64,000 nucleotides of DNA from Pocillopora verrucosa (Eukaryota > Cnidaria > Anthozoa > Scleractinia > Pocilloporidae). Where the stretch lies: NCBI RefSeq assembly GCF_036669915.1, contig NC_089323.1, positions 11,034,328-11,098,327 of the forward strand, given 5' to 3'. The notes beneath the pieces are model-generated. The model had not been told where the DNA came from. It saw nothing but the letters and a program-made list of their open reading frames with translations, and made no database searches. Positions 21,801 through 34,919 of the stretch are shown in pieces (within the stretch, counting starts at the first letter, position 1; the number at the start of each line of letters is the position of its first letter). The position numbers were made by a program, and so were the translations under genes.

Positions 21801-24800
21801 TTAGTACAAATGTGTATTAATGATCATTACATGACGCACTGCACTCACTTGAATCCTACCAGCCAGCCGTCTTCCGGAATTAGGATAATTCGTCCAATCC
21901 TCCTGAAAGATAGCGAATCAGAGACGCCTTCAAGAACGCATAATGTCTAAAACAATTACTGGAATGCAGTCAATTCAGATGAATTATCCTACACACAGGC
22001 ACTGGCAGCTGCTGGTGATTTCGTTAATTGCGTGGTAAATCTCCTTTCTCTCACACGCACAGAACGCAAAACTCAATTGCTAAAAGTGCTTCTCACCCCC
22101 AACCCTTAAATCCAAGAAACCAGTATTAACTACGACTCTCCCGGCAGCAGATTTGGCAAAAAGCAAAGTATTTTACGACCAAAAACGTCAAGGCTAATTC
22201 TTCAAATGCTATGATTTTCGGTGAAAGGCACTTCAATTCATTCCTTATTTCATCCTCTTTTTTCATCTTGTAAAGGTTTGGTACTTCTTATTTCTAAGTC
22301 CGAAGTACCAGCCACTTAATCGCCCCAGTCTTCCGAAGACTAAAATTCCAGTCCACTTGTTCGTCCAATTTCAAGTATTGTGCTTCTTTTTATTTCGGCC
22401 TCACATCTCATCCAAGATTATGCCGTTACATTGAACTAACAACAAGCGTAAGTAAAATGAAAACAAAAAGACGAAAAGATCAAATGCATTTGAGACTTAT
22501 CATTAATTAAAGAAAACTTTTGGAAACTGAACAATAAACCTCATGTTTACCTGTTATCAGAGTAGTGAAGTCGCTTGGGAAGGTTCTCTTTTAAAAACAC
22601 GCGAAAGTGTGGATTCTTACACTAAAAACGAACATTTATAAATACGTCAAGGATTTAGTTAAGTTACAACAAACTTCTTCAGAGGCACAAAGAAAATTGG
22701 GCATACTTCACAAGAGAAAAGAAAACCCTTTCCAGTTTTGGAAAAGATGACAACAATAACCGAAATATGAGTCTAAATCACACATTAACGCACTAATCCA
22801 CAGGGAGTGGTAATATAACTTGCCAATTGACAGGTGGCCCGAGCGTACTCTGTAAGAGGTTTTAGGCAGAAATATGTGTATAGCCTGATGTAGCACAAGC
22901 CGAATTTCCGCAATACAAAATCTATCCCTGTATCCATAAGTATTATAACACTCTTCCATTCATTGAATCCCGCAGTAAGGCCGCTCGTAATGAGGCTAAC
23001 GACAACGCGAATTAAGCCATAATGGATGAAAAAACGGAGGACCCCTCGCGCCGACACAGAAGAATTTGGAAACTTTTGCCGCTCGAACAATCGTATTCAG
23101 GGAATATCGACGTCAATGAACTCAATAGCGATTCAACACTAATAGACGGGGATAGATTTCATAGCGAGTAAATTTTGGCTTGTACTGCTCCAGCTAATGT
23201 ACATATTCAGCCTTTCGGATATTCATGTTTGTGACCTTTACATCCTGGAATCACATACAGTATGCTTGGGTCACCTGTGGTCGAATACCATAAATAAATA
23301 CTTCTTCATTATTTAAATAATATATAAACATATGAAGTTTGCTCAGTTGAAAATTTATTTTGTAAAGTTTGCAAATATGAAAAACAACTTACTTGTAAAC
23401 GAGCCACAATTTCTTCCGCTGAAACTGAAAGAAAAATAGCCCACTGTACAAAATAAACGTTCTAACACTTCTTGCTCTCTCTTTTTGATAAAGAATCGTG
23501 CTCTATTTTTTTTCGTTTTATTGTAAATCGAAATCCTTTCGTTGGCCTGAAAGTATCAGTTGAATGTTTTGGTACAGACTTTAGTCAACCACCTTTCAGG
23601 AAAGCGAATTTCATAATCATCCAAGACAGGTACGAACACTTATTAAACATTCTCCGTCAAAAAAAATCATCTATTCTAAAGACGGGCATTAGCCTTCGCC
23701 GAGGGTGTATCTTACCCCTCCCTCTCTTCCCTACTGAACGCGTTTACATACCTCCCGGTTTCGGATTCATTGTTATGAATGCCCCTCCGTACCACTGAGG
23801 GGAATATACATCATCGAGAGTTACATTGTACTGAAAGAAAGTTAAAAACGTTGTTTGTTAAGGCGTAGGTCCTCGTGTTAAATTCTTGAATGATCAAATT
23901 TACTGGCACAAACGAGTCCGATATTTTAGTGGGATCGTATTAAAGTCCAGAACTACTCTGCTCATGACTTTAAAAAAAATCCACGACTGAAACATATTCG
24001 TCAAAAAAGCCGAAAATTTTGTGCAAACGAAAGATTCCGAAAAATTTCCGACAAGCTGAAAAAACAAACAACAACAATAATATCAATTCGATTTTTTCCA
24101 GCTGGGCTCCGCCTTAGAAACTGTTACGTCGCGTATTCGCTGCCATCTAATTATCGTACATATTTTGCTTTCAAGTTCAGCATGGGGATGGTAGACATAA
24201 AACTAAAAAAACCGCGAAAATTCACGTGATCCAAAATGACGACACACAGAAAATTCTGCTTTCATTTTGGATCTTCTTCCTACTGACTTTAAAATCGACT
24301 ACAGACGCTGCCGTTTGGAAAAAAATTGCCTCAGCAAACACGCAGCACATGCAAAACTAGAGAGTTCAGTTCACAAGAAGTGGCTTAACATCCCAGTCTC
24401 ATTGGTAATCTATTGTTTGGTTGTCAAAAAAAATCATTATTTAATTCACAGGGGATAAAAAATTGTTTGGTATGGGGAGCATACGTCGGCTCTAAAGATG
24501 ACAGTTCTTGGTAATTTTTTTCCAGTTTACGCTCTGTCAATTAAAAAAAAACTTGCAACTACTTACTGCGTCTGTATAAACGATTCGCTGGCAACTTTTT
24601 GGAGCCATACCTAACAAAACATATTCAAATATTTGTTTAAAGTTCGTATCTCCAAGAAACAACAAATACCAAGTAAAGAAGGAACCATACGTTTACTGAT
24701 AACGGAGTTCTAGCAAAAGCGACTTTTCTCTCCTCAGTTTCGAAGCGTGGTAGATACCCTAACCATTTCTGTACTGAAATGGTGAGAATTAGGGAGTTAC

Positions 24801-27800
24801 CCCCTATGGAGTCAGAGGGCGGGGTACCGAAAGTTGGGCCCATCCATGTACCAAAAGTGATTTGAGATTTCAAGCACGGGCGCTGACTTTAAGGCAACCC
24901 AATCACACGAGAAAGCTTAACTGGATAATCCAATTATCGTACCGTGATCTCCAACAAGGACCATGTTTACTTTGTCCTGCATGGATCGATCCTTTAGTCC
25001 CTTCCAGTTTCGAAGCGTGGTAGATACCCTAACCATTTCTGTACTGAAATGGTGAGAATTAGGGAGTTACCCCCTATGGAGTCAGAGGGCGGGGTACCGA
25101 AAGTTGGGCCCATCCATGTACCAAAAGTGATTTGAGATTTCAAGCACGGGCGCTGACTTTAAGGCAACCCAATCACACGAGAAAGCTTAACTGGATAATC
25201 CAATTATCGTACCGTGATCTCCAACAAGGACCATGTTTACTTTGTCCTGCATGGATCGATCCTTTAGTCCCTTCCAGTTTCGAAGCGTGGTAGATACCCT
25301 AACCATTTCTGTACTGAAATGGTGAGAATTAGGGAGTTACCCCCTATGGAGTCAGAGGGCGGGGTACCGAAAGTTGGGCCCATCCATGTACCAAAAGTGA
25401 TTTGAGATTTCAAGCACGGGCGCTGACTTTAAGGCAACCCAATCACACGAGAAAGCTTAACTGGATAATCCAATTATCGTACCGTGATCTCCAACAAGGA
25501 CCATGTTTACTTTGTCCTGCATGGATCGATCCTTTAGTCCCTTCCACAGTCTTCCAATCATATCGTCCACTCTTTTGTACTGCGCATTGGTCTATAAAAA
25601 TGTAGAAAAAGTAGGAAAACTCCACTTATGTCCAGAAATGCGCGAAGTAACTCTAAAGTTAGAATTGACAAAATTTCTTCAAACCAAGTGAATGTTGACG
25701 GATTAAACACTTTCGGCGAATTTAGTCAAATTCGTCAGAGCGAAATCAGCTCGGCGGATTTGACGACGAGTTTTCGCCATTTTCGTTTCTGCATACATTT
25801 CTGGACGTATCTTTAAAACTTTACATAGAAAAAAAAAACAATTGGCAAAGGTCATGTACACCTTTTGGGTACAGGTACGAGGGAGGGAACGGCCCTTTAT
25901 ATATATACATATATATAGAAATAAGATAGGCTTGCCTTTCGAATGTCAGCTCTATCCTTCAGAGATCCCCCCTTCCCTCCCCTGTTTGGGTTTTGAGTCT
26001 TTGTATTAGCTAGGGCGGACAAAAAAGCTGTCGCGACCCAATATTCAGTCATGATGTCAAATTTTGCTTACTCTCAGATTAAGTTTCCACTTCATCCCTC
26101 CATCCGTCCCTAGACAACCCAATTTTTTTCGCCTTTTTGTTTTCAACATTGTATAGTGGGAAGAGAGGCTCAAGGAAATAATATAAGATCAGGAAGAAAT
26201 AATTCTCTCCCATTTTATCTCGACAAGAAAGAATGAAGAATGTTGGCATCCAATCTTTTAACAATGATGATGAGAAACTTTCCTTTCTAGACCGTCCGCT
26301 TAAGTGTACCTCGTAATTTAGGTGGGACAGCAAAGCGTCAAACTTACCTTCTCTGAGTTTGGTCCTGCGCGATGCTCAATGTAATCAGGTTGATGGAAAT
26401 ACAGAGTTATGAACGAGGGCCGCCTGGGCACCAAATGACCAAAGTTAGTGCATTTAAGTAAAAATGGATTTTTAGCAGCCTACAACTAATATTCTCAAAG
26501 AACGCATTGTTTATGACATCAAAAATGGTCGGCAGACGGCATAGAAAAACTCAGAGAATATACTCTCTGGACAAATGTAAGGTCACAGCTCTACTGATTT
26601 TCCGAGATGGAAATACCAACTTCTTCCTCTTAAACTCTCAAAATCAGCCTTGCACGAATTCGGCGTCGCAACGTTTTGTCATTGCATCACCAGGAGCAAA
26701 AGTTAATTCGAACCTTACATTCCTCGAGAAAACATTAATCTTAACTGTAGATTGAAGAAATGCAAAATGGTTTCCGTGTTTACATAGCCTGATGTAAACA
26801 CGCGGGAGGTTGGGAGAACACGAGATAAGCGTAGGAAACCACGACGCGAAGTAGATTAGCAATAACTAATGAAAGAAATGACTAAGAAATAATAGAATGA
26901 AAGAAATAACTAATGAAAAACCGTGTTTACATGCGCTCATGTAAAATGGTTTTATGGCCAATCAGAGCGCGCGTACTATTTGAATTATTTTATAAAAAAC
27001 AATACAACATCCATACACAGAAACCTCCATCTACATCAAATCAGAGGAAAATCTTGCAAACAGGAGTTTAAGTAGAACAAAACTAAGATATATCCTTAAA
27101 GACAAATTAATAATGACAAGAACAGTGTGCGTATTTGTTACCGTTTGCCTTCATTGTTGGTATTATCTGCGGTACAGTGGGATGGCAGATCCAACCAGCT
27201 AAGAACTTTATCCACACGAGCTTCAAACGGATGAGTCCTTATATAAAAAAATAAAACCAGTTAAAGCACAGGTTAGGTGAAAAAACATCTCTGCAAATTT
27301 TCTTCTCCCTTTTTCCTTTGGTCTCTTCCTTTACGTAAACATTTTGCTTCGTTGTTCCTAGTTTTCCTATTGTTGGTTTCTACTTGTTGTTTAGGTTTGT
27401 TTCGTTTTTCTAGAACACGTATATAACTCATGACAAGCGTGTATTTAAGATGTTTTAATCTGTAGAAATTGAGAAAAGTAAGTAAAATGAAGTGAATGCA
27501 AAAACTGAAAACAAAAGAAGGGAGCAGCAATTATTTATTCCCCTGCGGCTGAGGGTGGAGGATTTTGGGGGAGTCGCATGGTCTCGTCAACAAAGTAAAA
27601 AGAGGGACTATAGAAAATCGACAGAAAATTAACTGCTAATGAAATGGGAGGGGGGGGGAGGGGGGTTCAAAGCCTTATGAGGGCTCAGGTAAATTTTATC
27701 GGGACACAATCAACATCCTCCAAATCCCTGTCCCCCCCTCCTCCCCCCCCAAAAGAAAAGGCGATAAGTAGAGACTTGCTCCCAATGGTTCTTACATCCA

Positions 27801-30800
27801 TTTTTGTCTTATGATCGCAAATTCAGCGTTCATCATATTGAAAGCATAATCGGCACATCATTTATCTCAGACAACTGTTCACACAAAACTCCTCCTCTCT
27901 ATGATAAAATACTTACTGATTGTAGGCATATGTGAAGTTGGGTAATATTCCTAAAAGAAAAATTAGCGGCGTCAAATTAACAAATATATTTGGTGTGTCT
28001 GTTTAGTACTAGATCACAGATGACGTTAAAATGTGGACAGAATAAAAAAGTGGCACAAAAACGCGCAGCCGAGTTTGTCAGTAATGTTGTTACCATAATT
28101 TGACGTCTGCCGTGATCTGTTACTGTGCAGACCCACGGAAAAATGGAATGTAATTTTTTAATGACAACAAAAAGAAATACTTGTTGATGGAGACGTCATG
28201 TATATGTCTGTTCTACCATAGATCACAAGCAAGAACCAATGAGTGCGTCATTCATTCAGTTTATCATAAAATTCCCTACAGACACATCTTACCTTCAATA
28301 GGAACGTCAGACCCGACCCAGAAGTAACACGCAGACACAAGACCTTGCTTAATGGCGGTCACCCACAACTATAAATGAGAGATAGGAGACGTTCAACCTT
28401 CCAACTGATTGATTTCTTTTGTTTACTGTTGGTGTTGTTGTAACTCTGCTTGGCCTTCCTCAATTTTTTTTTCTCTTGGTTTTCTTATTGAGTGATTTAA
28501 CAGATGCTTCGTTTGATTGACTGTCTGTAGACAAGCGAAGTAGTCGTAAGTCGGCGAGCAAGCAGTCATTGGAGATGCTTGCTAGACGCTCACAAAGGTG
28601 CACAAATTACCCAAGGGCTAAGTGGTATCCAAAGTCAGACCTCAGTCCAATTTCATAATTACGCTGCAGTAAGGAGTATGGCTACTCCCCTCCCCCACCT
28701 CAGCATTACAGCAGGCTCTCCGGAAGTTTGATGGCACTATTTACACTCCTGGGTGGAAAGAGGTATTATGAGCCGGAAAAGACCCGAACTTCATACTTTT
28801 GAAGCAATGGATAGACTGAGTATCACGTCATCGCATATCCCGTGAATAAAACAGAACGGACATTTGATCGTGATAAGGTCATGCCTAATAAAACGGCTCA
28901 ATGACCCAACCCAGTTTGGATCCAAACGCTCTAAACATCAAAGCCCAGTTGTTCAAAAGGGCGAATAGCACTATCCAACGGATAAACCGCTGTCCAACGT
29001 GCTGTGCTATCCTGAGGATACAATGTATCCAGTGGATAGAGTTATCCACCCTTCGATCAACCGGGGTCTGGCCATTAGGCAATTGTAATGGAACAAGTCT
29101 CAAAAGAGGGAAGGATCTTTATACCAAGATGATAAGAAACTAACTGGCGGGGTTGTTCAAGCAAAAAAAATACCAACAAGCGTCTCAGCCACGAAAGGAC
29201 AGGGAAGGAGGCCTGTTGAAATCATCAGTCCTATCACTCTCCCTGACACAGCATTACTGCAGACTCTTTGAAAACTGCGCTGTTAAATTTTGTTTCTTGT
29301 GAACAACAATACCCCCAACTACTCAAGCAAGCTACTCACTGGTTCGCCTTTCCACCATTTGGGATCAGATGTCGTCGGTCCTCCAATTCTGAAGTTGTCA
29401 TTTAGTTTTTCGTCTCTGAAATTGTTAGCCACAATACCAGTATGCGAGGGAAAAAGACCCTAGTGATGGAATAAAACATAGGAAAAAACAGTCACGATCG
29501 ATTTCATTAAAATTAGAAAAATGTTCCAATTGATGTGTAAGGTAATAGCCTGTTTCAGACGTTCAGTTAGTGAAACGAAGCACGGATAGTAAATGTTGCG
29601 ATAGTAGCGGAGGAGTGAAAAAACCGAGGGAGGCTTGGGTCGGGTCCAAACCTTTTCCCTTCCCGCCTTTTTCGCTCCACCACTATTATCGTCCTCCTAA
29701 TTTAACCATTACGTTCCGTAAGTGCATGCTCACCGTTATCATGGAATAGTGGTTAGGAAAGGTCTTTGTGGGAAATTGAGGAAGGAGGAATTTTGCTCGA
29801 ACTCCATTGCTAGCTGTCGGTGAGACAAGTGAGAATTAATAACAAATCGTAGTTACTGTTTACTTTCGTGATCAAATCGTTATTGTTTTTGAGTATCAGA
29901 TATATAATCATTACTCTAAAAGTAAGCAACTTGTCTGTCCTCTAAAGATTGCTGTGCGTGTAGGCTTCTCTCCGAAATGATATCACTGAAATTTGAAGCC
30001 ACCGCTTAGAGTCAAATTGTGCTCATGGCTGTCTGCCCGTCGGCCAGACCACTGAGGTCTACTGAGTGGACTTCATGGTTCCTCTCTGCTCACCCTTTTT
30101 ACTTTCTAGCCTTTAGATGGCTTGATAAATAGATTTTTGCGAGTTCTCTGTCTGTCTAAGAGGGGGTTGTTTTAGTCACGCCCCTAAGTAACGTTTTGTC
30201 AGGTGACGAATGACTTAGTAACTTGCGTTTATAATTGTATGTCTAACTGTCCGTCTGTCTGTTCGTCTGTCTGTCTGTCCGTCTGTATGTCTGCTCGTCT
30301 GTTTTTCCGTCCGTCTATTTGTTCGTCGGTCCATCGGTCGGCCCTTCCGTCCGTCCGTCCGTCGGTCCGTCTGTTCATCTCTCCGTCAAACTGTAACTGT
30401 ATGTCAGTCTGCTTACAGGACTGCTGAATACTTCTTTAATTTGGATCACTGATAAACGTTCAGAATGGAAGTAGATTTTTCTTACCAAGATAATTGATGT
30501 TAGGGGTTAGATTTCTCCCAAGAAAGTCTGGTCGAAATCCATCCATTGAGATAATAATCAGGGGATCTGATGAGCTGTCCATAATAAATTACAAAAACAT
30601 AGTAAATATAATAAAGTTAATAGCTTCACGGCTTCCTCAGATGACCTCTCTTAAAGTACATAAACGACATCATGTGCCATGAAAGGAATAGTCAAATAAG
30701 CATTTTATTCTTTCTCCACATTCTCGAAATTGTATGTTGTTTTTTAAGGAAGATGTAAAGATATAACTACTTCCTAAAGCCCGGCAACACTCTAAAGATG

Positions 30801-33337
30801 ATTTAATACACTAATCTCTGTCAATTTGATCGTTATTGAGAATCAAGAGCTCATTTCGCTTCAAAATTGACGCACGGGAAATTGGTAATTATTTTCTCCG
30901 ATAGTAACGATTTACCATGTAACTTCATTACTCGAGGGCATATGCAAATCCCGGCCAAATTAATTGCTGATGTCTGCCAATTTTTCACGCTAATCCTCCC
31001 GCTTTTGACATACAAATGGGCTAGTATCTGGTTTAACCATACCACACGCTTGCTCAAAATATCCCTTGACATTCAGTATTTCGTGTGTTTTTTTGTTTTT
31101 TTTTTTAATTCAACCCAGTCTTACCATTCCTCCTGTCCTCCTATAGGTGATTTGCTGACTAAAACGAAGACAAGAAGAGACCGTAGATAAGAAAAACTTT
31201 ACATCATAACAACAGAAGTCCCACCTTGTTCTTTCTCCCGGAACAAATACTGTACCGTTAAGGCTCAGACGCAGGCGTTATGCGCCGATCAATTCGAAGC
31301 TTCAACATCCTTCCCCCCACCCCAGGCACCCACGGGAATTTGACTGTCGCCTGTGCTTGGGAGTGGAGAGTTTGAACCTTGCCTGGGTGGGGTGGAGTCT
31401 TTCCAGAGGAATACAAGGGTATTTTTTTCAAATATGGAGGTGTTTAAGGTAAAGAGCTCACAAGAAAACGTCTAAAGGTCTAGGTTTTAATGCTTGGTCA
31501 ATGAGTAGAAATTCACGGTCGGCTGATTTAGTCTTATATCAAAATACGTTCAAACACCAGCAGACCACAAAAAGATTAAAAAATAGATAAATAAATACAA
31601 AATAAATCACAAGGACTTTAAGCTTACCTTTGGATTTCTTTGAGCGTACTTTAACGAGAAACACCACGAGTAATATAATTATTAACAAAATGACTAAAAT
31701 TGCTCCCTACAAGAAATGGAAGTATGTAAATTTGTTGGCTTCATAAGATAATAAACAAATTTCCACAAGAGTTAACGATTGAAATACACAATGTGATAAA
31801 CGTACCGCAACTAAAGCCAATCGTCTTTTGCTCAAGCCGAAGTATTTCTTTTCCTGAAAAGCAACAACTGAATCCGCAGGCATGTCTTTTTCAAAGGTTG
31901 GTCAGGATGTCGTTAAATTAGAGGAAAATCTTGATGCTCTTGAAACTTTATCACATGGGTCCCCCACCTGTTTAGCACGGTATCTTGTTTGGGTTTCTTT
32001 AACAGACACAACCTTCTATCACACCATCTGCAGCCGCTTATAGAAAAAGTTGTTGAAAACTGCTGTATGATTCCATAACCTCCTTTCAAAAGTTTACGCA
32101 AAAATTCTTTATCTGCTAGGTTCTGAGATTCCAAAAAGTAAAGTTATCAAATCTTCCTCACATGGTTTTTGTATGGCTTCCATTTGAGATCTTACAAGAA
32201 GCGAAATTACAGTGTACAGTCCACCGTAAGGATTGCAACAATTTTGTCACGAGCGTCCGACGAAAGAAAACATCCGAGTACTTTATAAAGAATTGGAACC
32301 AAGACCTTTTGACTTCACGGTTCGATACGAGCTAAGCTATGGAGCGGGCAGTGCGCCAAACGTGGCCCCTTTAAAAATAAATATGGGAATATGGTAACCC
32401 ATTAAGTTGAGCAAATTTGTGGGTGAAATATTAATAATGACAATAAGTGCGCCATGTGCGCTTCATCGAAGCCTGTATTAACATGCGTGAGCAAGGTGAA
32501 GAAAAAGTAATGCCAGTCAAGTGAGGCCGAAATTCACTAATCCGAAGCGAATGTGAAGGGAGACTATTTCGGGCCTCTGCTTCTACTTTATATTTGGCCA
32601 AAATGGTTTGGCTGAATCTTTATGTTAGATGACAAGGATTCTGCATACTGCAAAGTCGCGAAGCTGTTATACCCCGTTTTAAGTAATGCTAATCTTGGAG
32701 TGTTTTTCCTTGCTTTTGTTTTGTTTTGACTCACTGAAGAAAACACAAATTAATAGCATTGATTCAAGTTAAACTACATGATGCAGTTGCGTGACGCAGT
32801 CGAAGCGAACAATGTTATGCACGAACGATTTCACGGAATGCAACAGTCATGAATCATTCGCGATCCTGTCCTTGTAGCAACTACAGATTACATGGACACT
32901 GAACTCAACCTTGTCAGCATGCTTTGAAGAACGAGGAAGAACACAGAAGGATGTATTTTTCCATTGGCGGTTGCCGATGGTGTAATAGGCGGCCCTACCG
33001 AAACCGAAACACGAGAACCTGCTCGCAGGCTAAATATACGGCGATTAGTGGTCTCGCAAGCGGTTGTAGACCGCTGGAAACCGGTGCTGCATGAAACCCC
33101 TGGAGTTGACAATACTTAATTGCAACTGCTCTCCAACAAACAATTATAAACTATTCATATTCACGCAGCATTTGCTTCTATAAATGCGAAAGCATTCGAG
33201 AAGAACGAACGCACACTTTAGAGTAATATGCGAGTTCAGACACTGCAACTTACCGATGATCCGCCGTCTACCTTCACCTTATATTTTCGCTCATCGTCTT
33301 CCAGCTCGGCGATTAATTCTCTTTTACCCTCACCCAT
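15892..33337 (-). CDS. ENPP: ENPP-type ectonucleotide pyrophosphatase/phosphodiesterase with nuclease domain (24 exons)
   Basis: Exons (high to low): 33337-33254, 31853-31806, 31706-31628, 30566-30486, 29813-29734, 29459-29340, 28368-28293, 27950-27917, 27237-27142, 26423-26348, 25591-25483, 24610-24567, 23830-23752, 23418-23393, 22621-22551, 21902-21849, 21263-21194, 20820-20733, 19661-19480, 18219-18082, 17840-17621, 17192-17063, 16631-16463, 16038-15892. They total 2301 nt, all in phase: 766 residues. Type II membrane topology: basic cytoplasmic tail, membrane segment 40-62. The phosphodiesterase domain starts at 71 with no somatomedin-B domain before it. Metal/nucleophile set: D79 (SMDGFR), T115 (FPTKTFPNHY), D246 and H250, D293 and H294 (GDHG), H399 (GGDHGYDN). 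PDE ends near 'GLKPAPNDGTPGSL'. A nuclease domain follows with D580-R-G-H583-M and N608 (SNIAPQ). Such enzymes hydrolyse extracellular nucleotides to nucleoside monophosphates; substrate here is unknown. Confidence 0.93.
16664..16870. repeat. Palindromic MITE, copy 1 (ENPP intron)
   Basis: Left end 'TTTGGTTTTAACAACTGAGT' pairs with right end 'AACTTAGTTGATAAAACCAA'. Inside, 'GAGTTTCAAAGCGGACGTTT' pairs with 'ACGTCAGCTTTGAAACTC'. Related copies at 21500-21668 and 34920-35100. Known to me as a common anthozoan repeat. Confidence 0.75.
17345..17425 (-). repeat. tRNA-derived SINE-like remnant
   Basis: On the minus strand 'GGTAGCTGAGGATCAA' resembles a Pol III A box, and 'GAGTTCGATTCC' about 40 bases on fits a B box (GGTTCGANTCC). 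Arm pairing is poor, so a tRNA-like repeat, not a working tRNA gene. Lies in an ENPP intron. Confidence 0.4.
18437..18512 (+). repeat. Possible tRNA-derived fragment
   Basis: 'GTGGCTGAAGAATGTGAGCG' then 'CTTATAATCCGAAGGACC' and 'CACAAGTCCAGCTCT' follow the order D arm, anticodon arm and T arm of a tRNA-like SINE head. Mismatched stems rule out a functional tRNA. Confidence 0.3.
19931..19953. repeat. Poly-G tract
   Basis: Run of G broken by single A residues, in an ENPP intron. Similar G/C-only runs lie at 27645-27666, 27723-27749 and 61644-61658. Confidence 0.9.
20006..20112. repeat. Two-copy ~60-bp tandem repeat
   Basis: 'TTTTGAGGTCAATTCCCGAC' near 20008 and 'TTTTGAAGCCAATTGTCGAC' near 20067 are followed in both by a similar word ending 'AGCCGAGGAGAAA'. 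Diverged, intronic. Confidence 0.6.
21312..21491. repeat. Near-perfect 47-bp inverted repeat enclosing a minisatellite
   Basis: Arm 21312-21358 (starts AATGAATAAAGGGGGT, ends GCTGCTGGGGGT) pairs with 21445-21491 at about 43 of 47 positions. Between them a 31-37-bp unit 'TATCACTGATAATAACCCCC' with AGCTGGGGG is repeated about three times, itself partly palindromic. Located in the ENPP intron between the exons at 21263 and 21849. Confidence 0.85.
21500..21668. repeat. Palindromic MITE, copy 2 (ENPP intron)
   Basis: Shares 'GGGACGTCAGCTTTGAAACT' and 'CATAAAACCAAATTA' with the copy at 16664-16870, with a mirrored, more decayed left half. Directly beside the 21312-21491 hairpin. Confidence 0.65.
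24736..25545. repeat. 270-bp tandem triplication overlapping an ENPP exon
   Basis: Units start at 24736, 25006 and 25276, each 'AGTTTCGAAGCGTGGTAGAT'. The copies look identical where I compared them. Each unit contains the last ~63 bp of the exon ending at 25483 (encoding 'RSMQDKVNMVLVGDH'), its GTACGA donor and about 200 bp of intron. Only the third unit is continuous with the rest of the exon up to 25591. Confidence 0.93.
28941..29075. repeat. Palindromic MITE ('GTTGTTCAAAAGG' family)
   Basis: Left end 'GCCCAGTTGTTCAAAAGGGC' mirrors right end 'CCACCCTTCGATCAACCGGG'. Internal GGATA/TATCC words are repeated in opposite orientation. This element is widespread in coral genomes by my recollection. 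It lies in an ENPP intron. Confidence 0.7.
30240..30400. repeat. (GTCT/GTCC)n simple repeat
   Basis: About 160 bp of degenerate tetranucleotide GTCT, GTCC, GTCG units in an ENPP intron. Gives a spurious Ser/Val/Cys-rich reading frame on the plus strand. Confidence 0.9.
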
Positions 33338-34438
33338 GGTTTCACAAAAAGCTTTCTGAACAATTTGCGAGTGAATCAGTATTTATGCACACTATCGGAA
33401 GTGTTTACGGTCCCGCGGGAACACACATCACAACTAAAGGTCTGATCGTCATGTTTGCTTCTCTAGGAGAAGAAGGGGGGTGGGGGTCAGGCTCGGTTTA
33501 GGAAACATTAAGATCTTTCTGCACTTTCCAACTTTACAATGAACAACAGAGAAGACTCACATTATTCACATTAAAGCAAGCCAATGCTAAATAATGTTAC
33601 AAATCATTTAAAAGATCTTACAAGCTGAACGTTTTCACATTCCCGACCCCTGCTAGTATTTTGCTCCCTGATAATTATTAACTAAAGCTCAATGAAGTGT
33701 TCCATTTCAGGTACGGCAGGTGACACGAAAGCAAAACAAGTGTCCTTCTGTCATTCAAGTGTCTACAAAAAGAGGCACCAGGGTATGGGGAAATCATGGG
33801 GCAGATCCTGGGGGGCCAGACGCCTCGAACACATCACAAATTATTCGTAACTCTTCGTTAATGTTGGAGAGTCGTCAGAAAGTCTCCGATAACTTTCAGA
33901 AGTCGTCGGATATTTCAATCAGAAATCCGGGTCATTAGGGTATGATAATCACCAAGATATTATAATTTATAATCTCTTGTAATCACACATTTGAGCAAGG
34001 AAAAATTAGTTCGTATACCCCTTATAAAAAGTTCTCGTTTGTTTTTGACCAAACATTTTGATGCTTTTGTGCATATGATTGACGGGTTTAAATAAAAAAG
34101 GCCGATAACTCGGCGAGAAACGAAATGATGAGGGTACATTTTGGAAAGAAAGCTAAGAAATCTCGACATAGCTCAAGACATAGACACGCAAGATTTAACA
34201 TATTTCATGATGTTATGCACATTTTAACAAAAATAATTATTAATTACTGTAGTACATCGATAGAATAACTATTGAAACAGTCTTGCCAGCTAAAATATAA
34301 ATGACCGACATTCTGTGTTAAATAAAGAGTAATAAAATAATAAGGGCTTTACTATTTAAAAATTATATATAAAATATTTAATAAATAAAATAACAAAAAA
34401 TTGAAACACAGTAAACCCTTCAATACCACCTTGAAAAT

Positions 34439-34440
<2 letters not shown>

Positions 34441-34475
<35 letters not shown>
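34441..34475. repeat. (TA)n microsatellite
   Basis: About 35 bp of TA in the ENPP-KANK intergenic region. Confidence 0.95.
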
Positions 34476-34480
<5 letters not shown>

Positions 34481-34919
34481 TATAGATATAGGCACGATTT
34501 CGAGTGCAATTTGGTGTTAATAAGCAAGAGTACATTTTTAATTCGTGGTCTTTGTAAAATTTACAAGTGCTTATTACACCAAATTGCAAGAGAAATAATG
34601 TTATTGCGTATACTTGTAAGTAATGTACATGAAAAAACATCTCAGAAAGTCAAGACAGACGAAATTTTGAAAGCGTGCGCGTAATTTCTAATTTGCACTC
34701 GTGCTTCAACTTTGCTTTCGTATTACATGAGAATGCACTCGTTTTCAGCCAATCAGAGGTACGTAATTTTTTCATGTTCATTATCAAAATCGTAAAACCA
34801 CCTTCAGGCCTTAGCCAGACAAGCCTCCCTTCTTCCAATTAAGGAAGACCTTTCCTAAATTCTACGAGGTTTAAAAATATTTGTAAGAACTTATTCAGAA
34901 CATATTCGTGAATCTTCGT

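Noticed and set aside
24736..25545. CRISPR-like array
   Set aside because: Units are 270 bp, contiguous and without spacers, and overlap an exon: a simple tandem duplication.
28901..29143. 80-codon plus-strand frame
   Set aside because: Made by the palindromic MITE; both strands give similar spurious frames.
30203..30427. Ser/Val/Cys-rich plus-strand frame
   Set aside because: Produced by the (GTCT/GTCC)n simple repeat.
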